A DNA stretch of 64,000 nt from Comamonadaceae bacterium. GTDB lineage: Bacteria > Pseudomonadota > Gammaproteobacteria > Burkholderiales > Burkholderiaceae_C. Shown piece after piece: positions 16,741 through 23,116 of the stretch; position 1 is the first letter of the stretch, and the number at the start of each line of letters is the position of its first letter. Location of the stretch: the NCBI GenBank assembly GCA_947476285.1, contig CANJPU010000007.1, positions 62,001 to 126,000 of the forward strand. Reading direction: 5' to 3'. The notes under the pieces are model-generated. The model did not search any database and was not told the DNA's origin. It worked only from the letters and a program-made list of their open reading frames with translations. A program made the position numbers and the translations under genes.

Positions 16741-17882
16741 ACGCAGCCGCATCGCGCCGCATCATCTACTTGTCGGGCACGCGTGCCGATTTTGGTTTGA
16801 TGCAGTCCACGCTGCAGCGCATTGCCGCGACGCCGGGCCTGAGCTTGCAGATCGCGGTGACCGGCATGCACCTGAGCGCGGCGCATGGGCACACCGTGGA
16901 TGAAGTGCAAGCCAGTGGTCTACCTATCTGCGCTCGCATTTCGTTGGATACCAGCACCCGCAGCGGCGCCAGCATGGCCAATGGCATTGCCGATTGTCTG
17001 CGTGGCATGACCGATCTGCTGGCGCGCGAGCAGCCTGATCTTTTGTTGGTGTTGGGCGACCGCGGAGAAATGCTGGCCGGCGCCATCGCTGCGCTGCACA
17101 CCGGCGTGCCCTGCGTGCACATCCACGGCGGGGAGCGCTCAGGTACGGTGGATGAGCCGGTGCGCCACGCCATCAGCAAGTTGTGCAGCTACCACTTTGT
17201 TGCCACCACGGGCTCGCGTGATCGCCTGGTGCAAATGGGCGAACACCCAGAGCGCATCTTCGTCACCGGTGCACCCGGGCTGGACGGTCTAAGCGAGTTG
17301 GCCGCCATGCGCAAAGACGATTGCCTGCACGCGCTGGGGCTGGCACCGGGTCAGGCCTTCATCCTGGCGCTGTTTCATCCAGTGGTGCAGCAAGCTGGCC
17401 AGGCGCGCGAGCAGACCCTGGCTTTGCTCGAAGCACTGCAAGGCATCGGTCTGCCGGTGGTATGGCTGGACCCCAATGCCGATGCAGGCTCGCGCGAGAT
17501 ACTCGCGGCGCTCGATGCCGGTGGCTTGCCGGCCGGCTCAGTGCGACTCGCGCACATGGCTCGGCCATTGTTCGCAGCAGCCATGCGTCATTGCGAAGTT
17601 CTGGTCGGTAATTCATCGGCCGGCATCATCGAAGCCGCGAGCTTGGGCACATCGGTGGTCAACATCGGCGACCGCCAGCACCTGCGCGAGCGCAATGCGA
17701 ATGTCATCGACGTTTCCGCCGAGCGCGAAGCCATAGAAGCCGCCCTGCGCCAAGCCCTGGCCCACGGAAAATGGCCGTGTGACAATCTCTGGGGCGATGG
17801 CCGCGCTGGCGAGCGCATCGCCAGCCTGCTGGCCAGCTTGCCAGTGGGTCCCCAATTGCTGGAAAAGGTGAACTGCTATTGA
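16737..17882 (+). CDS. neuC: Hydrolysing UDP-sugar 2-epimerase (NeuC/LegG family)
   Basis: Inverts C2 and hydrolyses UDP from UDP-GlcNAc or UDP-diacetamido-trideoxyglucose to give the free mannose-configured sugar for the NeuB-like synthase. The 381-residue GT-B fold begins YLSGTRADFGLMQSTL, with LVLGDRGEMLAGAIAA, IHGGERSGTVDE and the C-terminal VGNSSAGIIEAASLG, all characteristic of the NeuC/LegG/NnaA group. The start is the GTG at 16737 overlapping the neuB stop (GTGA); the earlier in-frame ATG lies within neuB. A 19-base gap separates it from the acetyltransferase gene. Cluster content favours the LegG role over classical NeuC. Confidence 0.93.
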   Translation: MNAAASRRIIYLSGTRADFGLMQSTLQRIAATPGLSLQIAVTGMHLSAAHGHTVDEVQASGLPICARISLDTSTRSGASMANGIADCLRGMTDLLAREQPDLLLVLGDRGEMLAGAIAALHTGVPCVHIHGGERSGTVDEPVRHAISKLCSYHFVATTGSRDRLVQMGEHPERIFVTGAPGLDGLSELAAMRKDDCLHALGLAPGQAFILALFHPVVQQAGQAREQTLALLEALQGIGLPVVWLDPNADAGSREILAALDAGGLPAGSVRLAHMARPLFAAAMRHCEVLVGNSSAGIIEAASLGTSVVNIGDRQHLRERNANVIDVSAEREAIEAALRQALAHGKWPCDNLWGDGRAGERIASLLASLPVGPQLLEKVNCY

Positions 17883-17901
17883 CGCTGAGGATTCTTCGGG
17901 C

Positions 17902-18513
17902 ATGAACACCTTGCTGATTTTCGGCGCCGGTGGGCATGGTCGCGTGGTCGCCGATGCAGCGCTGTGCAGCGGGCAGTGGCAGACCGTTGCCGCCAGCGAT
18001 CGTGATCGTGCGCGTTGCCAGGGCCAATTGATCGCAGGGGTGAATTTGATCGCTTCCGATCAAGCCTTGGTCAGCGCTCAATGCATTCATGTGGCCATAG
18101 GCAACGCGGCCGCCCGCGAGAAGGAATCAGCGAGTCTGCCAGCAGACAAGCTCGCCACGGTGATTCACCCCAGGGCCAGTGTGTCCGCACAGGCCAGTGT
18201 GGCAGCCGGCTGCTTCATCGCCGCGCAGGCGGTGGTGGCGCCCATGGCGCGCCTGGGCCGCGCAGTCATCGTCAACCATGGTGCGGTGGTGGACCACGAC
18301 GTGATCGTCGGCGATTTTTCACACATCGCGCCCTTGGCTGCGCTTGGCGGTGCGGTGCGCATCGGGCAACGCGTGCTGATCGGCAGCGGCGCCAGCGTGC
18401 TGCCTGGTATTCGCATCGGTGACGACGTGACGGTGGGCGCCGGCTCGGTGGTCTGCAGCGATTTGCCAGACGCGGGCGTTTATGCTGGTGTCCCCGCCAG
18501 GAGACTGAAGTGA
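17902..18513 (+). CDS. NeuD/PglD-family sugar N-acetyltransferase (LegH-like)
   Basis: A 203-residue left-handed beta-helix acetyltransferase. The N-terminal Rossmann-like part (LLIFGAGGHGRVVADAA) is typical of PglD/NeuD, and the hexapeptide region contains NHGAVVDHDVIVGDFSHIAP with the catalytic His, ending in YAGVPARRLK. PglD/LegH acetylates the 4-amino group of UDP-4-amino-4,6-dideoxy-GlcNAc made by the preceding aminotransferase step, using acetyl-CoA. O-acetylation of a sialic acid (the NeuD role) is the alternative. It overlaps the CBS-aminotransferase gene by 4 bases (GTGA), so the acetyltransferase and the transaminase are translated together. Confidence 0.88.
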   Translation: MNTLLIFGAGGHGRVVADAALCSGQWQTVAASDRDRARCQGQLIAGVNLIASDQALVSAQCIHVAIGNAAAREKESASLPADKLATVIHPRASVSAQASVAAGCFIAAQAVVAPMARLGRAVIVNHGAVVDHDVIVGDFSHIAPLAALGGAVRIGQRVLIGSGASVLPGIRIGDDVTVGAGSVVCSDLPDAGVYAGVPARRLK

Positions 18514-19997
18514 CAGCCGACGAATTCAAAGCCTTGTGTGTGCCCGCCAGTTGCACGCTGCGCCAGGCCCTGGCCGCGCTCAATGACACCGGGCGCGGGG
18601 TGCTGCTGGTGCTGCACCCGGACGGTCGGCTGCGCCGCACCCTGACCGACGGTGACTTGCGCCGCGCCGCGCTCCAATCGCTTGGCGACAGCACGCAAGT
18701 TGCGCAGTTGCCCGAGCAAGCCCCCATCACCGTGGGCACGGACGCTACGCTCGCCAGTGGCCTGGCCGTGCTCGACCAGCACCAGATAGACCACCTGCCC
18801 ATAGTCGATGCGCAAGGCCGCGTGGTCGACGTGATGTTTCGCCGCGAGCTCTCGCAACGCATCTGGCTCTCATCGCCGCACCTGGGTGAAGAAGAGACCG
18901 CCTTTGTCGAAGACGCCTTCAAGACCAACTGGATTGCGCCGCTCGGCCCGCATGTGGATGGCTTCGAGCGCGAGCTTGCGGCGCATGTGGGCGTTAAGCA
19001 CGCCGCCGCGCTCAGCTCGGGCACGGCGGCGATTCACCTGGCGCTGCTGCTGCTGGGCGTGAAGCCCGGCGACCCGGTGTTCTGCTCATCGCTGACCTTC
19101 GTTGGCAGTTGCAATCCGATTCTTTATTGCGCCGCGCAGCCAGTCTTCATCGACTCCGAGCCGCACACCTGGAACATGTCGCCCAGTGCACTTCTGCACG
19201 CCTTCGAAGCGGCCCGGCGCGAAGGCCGCATGCCGCGCTGCGTGATCGTGGTCAATCTCTACGGCCAGAGCGCCGACATCGACGCCATTGCGCCGCTCTG
19301 CGAGCGTTACGGCGTGCCGCTGCTCGAAGACGCCGCCGAATCGCTCGGCGCTTTGTACAAGGGCCGCGCCAGCGGCAGCTTTGGCCGCATCGGCATCTAT
19401 TCTTTCAACGGCAACAAGATCATCACCACATCGGGTGGTGGCATGCTGGTGGCCGACGACCCGGCCTTGGTCGAGCGTGCCCGCAAGCTCGCCACCCAGG
19501 CGCGCGAACCCGCGGCTCACTATGAGCATGTGGAAGTCGGCTTTAACTACCGTATGAGCAATGTGCTGGCCGGCATAGGCCGCGGTCAGTTGCGGGTGCT
19601 GGAGCAAAGAGTGATGCAGCGCCGGCAGGTGTTCGAGACCTATCGAAGCGCGCTGCTGGATCAGACGCAGATTCAGTGGATGCCCGAGCCCGAGGGCTAT
19701 CGCTCCACCCGTTGGCTCACCTGCTTCACGCTGGCCGGAGTCAATGCCCAGGCGCGGCGAAATCTGGTGCTGCGCGCGCTGGAGCGCCATTCCATTGAAG
19801 CGCGGCCGGTGTGGAAGCCGATGCACCTGCAGCCCTTGTTTCAGGGCGCGCCCTTCTTTGGCCATGAGGGCGGCGATGTGTCCGCCGGCATGTTCGAAGC
19901 GGGCATCTGCCTGCCCTCGGGTTCCAACCTTACGGCCGACCAGCAGACCCGCGTGATTGAGCAATTGCGGCGGGCCTTGGCGTTGGCAGCGGCCTGA
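18510..19997 (+). CDS. CBS-pair / DegT-family aminotransferase fusion (LegC/PglE-like)
   Basis: A 495-residue fusion. Residues about 1-120 form a pair of CBS motifs (GRGVLLVLHPDGRLRRTLTD and HLPIVDAQGRVVDV), the kind found N-terminally in PtmE/LegF-type sugar nucleotidyltransferases. Residues about 125-490 are a complete DegT/DnrJ/EryC1 PLP aminotransferase: SSGTAAIHLAL, CSSLTFVGSCNPI, LLEDAAESLGA and the PLP lysine in FNGNKIITTSGGG (K303, equal to about K184 of PglE after removing the CBS part). It should convert UDP-4-keto-6-deoxy-GlcNAc to the 4-amino sugar. The GTG start at 18510 overlaps the acetyltransferase stop. The CBS pair may sense a nucleotide and regulate the enzyme; that is inference. 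Confidence 0.92.
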   Translation: MTADEFKALCVPASCTLRQALAALNDTGRGVLLVLHPDGRLRRTLTDGDLRRAALQSLGDSTQVAQLPEQAPITVGTDATLASGLAVLDQHQIDHLPIVDAQGRVVDVMFRRELSQRIWLSSPHLGEEETAFVEDAFKTNWIAPLGPHVDGFERELAAHVGVKHAAALSSGTAAIHLALLLLGVKPGDPVFCSSLTFVGSCNPILYCAAQPVFIDSEPHTWNMSPSALLHAFEAARREGRMPRCVIVVNLYGQSADIDAIAPLCERYGVPLLEDAAESLGALYKGRASGSFGRIGIYSFNGNKIITTSGGGMLVADDPALVERARKLATQAREPAAHYEHVEVGFNYRMSNVLAGIGRGQLRVLEQRVMQRRQVFETYRSALLDQTQIQWMPEPEGYRSTRWLTCFTLAGVNAQARRNLVLRALERHSIEARPVWKPMHLQPLFQGAPFFGHEGGDVSAGMFEAGICLPSGSNLTADQQTRVIEQLRRALALAAA

Positions 19998-20012
19998 GGG
20001 TCACGGCGTGAT

Positions 20013-21860
20013 ATGTCCGCATTCCATCGCATGAAGAGCCTTGGCAAAACCACGCTGATGCTCCTGGCCATCGACCTGGCGCTGGTCCTGGTGGCCCTGT
20101 GGGCTGCCTTCTGGTTGCGTTTCAACTTCGACATCCCCGACGAATACGCGCGTCTGGCAATGCAGGCCGTCCCCTGGTGCCTTGCTGGCTATGGCGCGGG
20201 CCTGAGCTTTGCGCGGGTGTACCGCCACGTCTGGAGCTACATCGGTCTGCCAGAATTGCGCCAGCTTGGCCTTGGCATCCTGTTCGGTGGCCTGCTCACG
20301 GCGGCGGCGGTGCTGATGCAGCGCATGCCCTCGTTCCCGCGCTCAGTGCTCTTGCTGCAACCCTTGATCGCGCTTTTGCTACTGGGCGCGGCGCGTGCCG
20401 GCTGGCGCACCTTGGTCGAGCGGCGCGCACTGGGCGGAGCAATGGGCCGCAGACTCATCATCGTCGGACTGCTGCAAGACGCATCCGACGCGCTGCGTGC
20501 GCTCAAGGGTTCGCAGCAGTGGAACCCCGTTGGCATCGTCTCGCCCTCAGCCGCAGAAGTAGGCCGCACGCTGCAGAACGTGCGTGTGCTGGGGCAGACC
20601 GCCGCGTTGGCCGAGATCTGCGAGCAGGAGCAAGCCCACGCCGCACTGATCGCCAGCCCACCGGGGTCAGAGGCGCGGCGTGACGCACTGATGAGCGCCG
20701 CCGGCTCGCGTGTGGCCTTGCTCACCATGCCCCGCCCGGACGAATGGCTCAAGACCGAGAGCGCCGGCCCGCGCAAGATCGAGCTGGAAGACCTGCTGGG
20801 CCGCACGCAAGTGCAACTGGACGAAGCTGGCCTGGCCGACTTGATGTCGGGCCAGACTGTACTGGTCACCGGTGCGGGCGGCTCCATAGGCTCTGAGCTG
20901 TGCCGCCAGGTCGCGCGCTTTGGCATTGCCCGCCTAGTTTGCGTGGATGTCTCTGAATACGCTGTCTATCAGCTTGAGCAAGAGATGCGCGCCAGTCATC
21001 CGCAGATGCATGGCCACTACTACACAGCCAATGTGCGTGAAGCAGATCGCCTGCGCGCCATCGCCATGCGGCACCGGCCCGCCGTGGTGCTGCACGCCGC
21101 CGCCTACAAGCATGTGCCCTTGATGGAGGAGCTCAACGAAATCGAGGCCTTGCGCACCAACGTACAAGGCACGCTCAACGCCGCGCGCGTGGCCGGTGAA
21201 TGCGGCGCCCGCCGCTTCGTCATGATCTCCACCGACAAGGCCGTCAACCCCACCAATGTCATGGGCGCGAGCAAGCGCTTGGCCGAGCTGATGGTGCAAG
21301 GCGTGGCCACCGAATATGCAGGCACGCAATATGTGTCGGTGCGCTTTGGCAATGTGCTGGGCTCCAGCGGCTCTGTCGTGCCCCTGTTCACCGCGCAGAT
21401 CGCACGCGGCGGCCCCGTCACCGTCACCCACCCTGAGATCGTCCGCTACTTCATGACCATCCCCGAGGCGGCGCAACTGGTGCTGCAGGCCGGGCTGATG
21501 GGCCGCTCGGGCCAGATCTTCGTGCTGGACATGGGCGAACCCATGAAAATCGTCGAACTCGCGCGCATGCTCATTCGCCTGTCCGGCAAGACCGAAGAAG
21601 AAATCCCCATCAGCTACACCGGCCTGCGCCCCGGCGAAAAACTCTACGAAGAGCTGCTCGCCGACGACGAAACCACCGAGCCCACGCCGCACCCCAAACT
21701 GCGCATCGCCAAGAGCGCGGGCCAGCGGCTTGACATAGCGGCGGTGACACACTGGATCACCCAGGCCGGGCCGCTGCCGGCTGAAGATGCGTTGCGGCAA
21801 TGGCTGCATGAGCAGGTGCCGGAGTATGGGCCGCGGACCGTGCCCTTGCGGCGAGGCTAA
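20013..21860 (+). CDS. PglF/WbpM-type UDP-GlcNAc 4,6-dehydratase (LegB-like)
   Basis: A 615-residue membrane-anchored nucleoside-diphosphate-sugar dehydratase. The N-terminus holds four hydrophobic helices (about 15-115), then a CoA-binding-like Rossmann domain (about 140-260), then the extended SDR domain with VTGAGGSIGSELCRQ (NAD binding, about 290) and the altered catalytic segment STDKAVNPTNVMGASKR, where TDK and MxxxK replace the usual Ser-Tyr-Lys. This is the signature of PglF, WbpM and CapD. It makes UDP-4-keto-6-deoxy-GlcNAc, the substrate of the aminotransferase just upstream. The start at 20013 is 15 bases after that gene. It is the last gene of the glycan cluster and is full length. 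Confidence 0.95.
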   Translation: MSAFHRMKSLGKTTLMLLAIDLALVLVALWAAFWLRFNFDIPDEYARLAMQAVPWCLAGYGAGLSFARVYRHVWSYIGLPELRQLGLGILFGGLLTAAAVLMQRMPSFPRSVLLLQPLIALLLLGAARAGWRTLVERRALGGAMGRRLIIVGLLQDASDALRALKGSQQWNPVGIVSPSAAEVGRTLQNVRVLGQTAALAEICEQEQAHAALIASPPGSEARRDALMSAAGSRVALLTMPRPDEWLKTESAGPRKIELEDLLGRTQVQLDEAGLADLMSGQTVLVTGAGGSIGSELCRQVARFGIARLVCVDVSEYAVYQLEQEMRASHPQMHGHYYTANVREADRLRAIAMRHRPAVVLHAAAYKHVPLMEELNEIEALRTNVQGTLNAARVAGECGARRFVMISTDKAVNPTNVMGASKRLAELMVQGVATEYAGTQYVSVRFGNVLGSSGSVVPLFTAQIARGGPVTVTHPEIVRYFMTIPEAAQLVLQAGLMGRSGQIFVLDMGEPMKIVELARMLIRLSGKTEEEIPISYTGLRPGEKLYEELLADDETTEPTPHPKLRIAKSAGQRLDIAAVTHWITQAGPLPAEDALRQWLHEQVPEYGPRTVPLRRG

Positions 21861-21864
21861 AATA

Positions 21865-21891
21865 CAAATCCAAGATTGAAACGTGGATTTG
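21865..21891. promoter_or_regulatory. Palindrome upstream of the AAA/DUF4143 gene
   Basis: A perfect 8-bp inverted repeat CAAATCCA-n11-TGGATTTG ends four bases before the ATG at 21896, in the 35-bp gap after the PglF-like gene. No Shine-Dalgarno sequence is visible between it and the ATG. Position and symmetry suggest an operator for autoregulation, or an mRNA hairpin blocking translation initiation. Confidence 0.5.
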
Positions 21892-21895
21892 CAAA

Positions 21896-23059
21896 ATGAT
21901 CCCTCGCCAAGCAGCACCCACCCTGGAACGACTGGCCAAGGGCTTCCCGATCGTGGCCCTGACCGGGCCACGGCAGTCCGGCAAGACCACGCTGGCGCGG
22001 CAGGTGTTTCCAGCCAAACCTTATGTGAGTCTGGAGAACCCGGAAGAGCGCAGCTTCGCCGATGAAGACCCGCGCCGCTTTCTCGCCAGATTCCCCGACG
22101 GCGCTGTGCTGGACGAAGTGCAGCGTTGCCCGGCGCTCCTGTCCTGGTTGCAGGGACTGGTCGATGAGCGTCGCCGCATGGGCGACTTCGTGCTCACGGG
22201 GTCGGCACAACTCGATCTGATGGCCGGTATGGGCCAGTCGCTTGCCGGCAGAGTGGGGCGGGTTGAATTGCTTCCCTTGTCAGGCGCTGAATTGGGGTCT
22301 GCCCATTGCCCGGCCTCCCTGGATGCGCTCTTGCTCAAAGGTGCTTACCCAGCCCTCTATGACCGTGATCTGAGTTCGGCCGACTGGTTTTCGAACTATG
22401 TGGCCACCTACGTCGAGCGTGACGTGCGTCAGCTCATCGCAGTGCGCGACCTGGGGCAGTTTCAGCGCTTCATTCGCATGTGCGCGGCGCGCTCGGGCCA
22501 ACTGCTCAACCTCAACGCCTTGGGCGCGGACTGCGGCATTTCAGCCACCACTGCGCGTGAATGGGTTTCGGTGCTGGAGACCAGCTATCTGGTCACCCGG
22601 CTACTGCCGCACCATCGAAATTTTGGCAAGCGACTGGTCAAGACGCCCAAGCTGTATTTTCTGGATGTCGGCCTGCTGGCCTGGCTGCTTGGCATCCGCG
22701 ATGAGCAATCCCTGCAGACCCATGCCGCGCGCGGCGCCCTGTTTGAGACCTGGGTTGTCACCGAACTTATCAAGCGCAGCTTCAACGCCGGGCACAGCGC
22801 GGACATTTACTTCTGGCGTGACAGCCAGGGCCATGAGATCGACGTAGTGTCCGAGACGCCGCAAGGCCTGCAGGCCATCGAGATCAAGTCTGGCAGCACC
22901 GTGGCCAGCGACTGGGCCGACGCCCCACGCCGCTGGCTGGCGCTGGCCCAGCGTGATGTACAGGCCATGCCAATGCCGCAACTCGTCTTCGGAGGCACGG
23001 GTCACATTGAACGACAGGGCTGCGAGATGCTGGGTTGGCGGGAGTTTGCGCAGATCTGA
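21896..23059 (+). CDS. AAA_14/DUF4143-family ATPase
   Basis: A 387-residue cytoplasmic protein of a very widespread, poorly characterised family. The N-terminal AAA domain has Walker A GPRQSGKTTLAR, Walker B AVLDEVQRCP and the sensor segment FVLTGSAQ. The C-terminal DUF4143 domain contains YVATYVERDVRQL, KLYFLDVGLLAWLLG and the nuclease-like RGALFETWVVTEL followed by FWRDSQGHEIDVV and IEIKSG, a pattern resembling PD-(D/E)xK folds. The biological role of these proteins is unknown; they are often strain-variable. It is preceded by a palindrome and followed after 57 bases by the helicase gene on the same strand, and may be expressed with it. It marks the start of an accessory block distinct from the glycan genes. 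Confidence 0.9.
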   Translation: MIPRQAAPTLERLAKGFPIVALTGPRQSGKTTLARQVFPAKPYVSLENPEERSFADEDPRRFLARFPDGAVLDEVQRCPALLSWLQGLVDERRRMGDFVLTGSAQLDLMAGMGQSLAGRVGRVELLPLSGAELGSAHCPASLDALLLKGAYPALYDRDLSSADWFSNYVATYVERDVRQLIAVRDLGQFQRFIRMCAARSGQLLNLNALGADCGISATTAREWVSVLETSYLVTRLLPHHRNFGKRLVKTPKLYFLDVGLLAWLLGIRDEQSLQTHAARGALFETWVVTELIKRSFNAGHSADIYFWRDSQGHEIDVVSETPQGLQAIEIKSGSTVASDWADAPRRWLALAQRDVQAMPMPQLVFGGTGHIERQGCEMLGWREFAQI

Positions 23060-23116
23060 TGGGAGCTACGAGCGAGGCGCCACGACTGAGAAATCGAACG
23101 ACTATCATCTGCGCCC

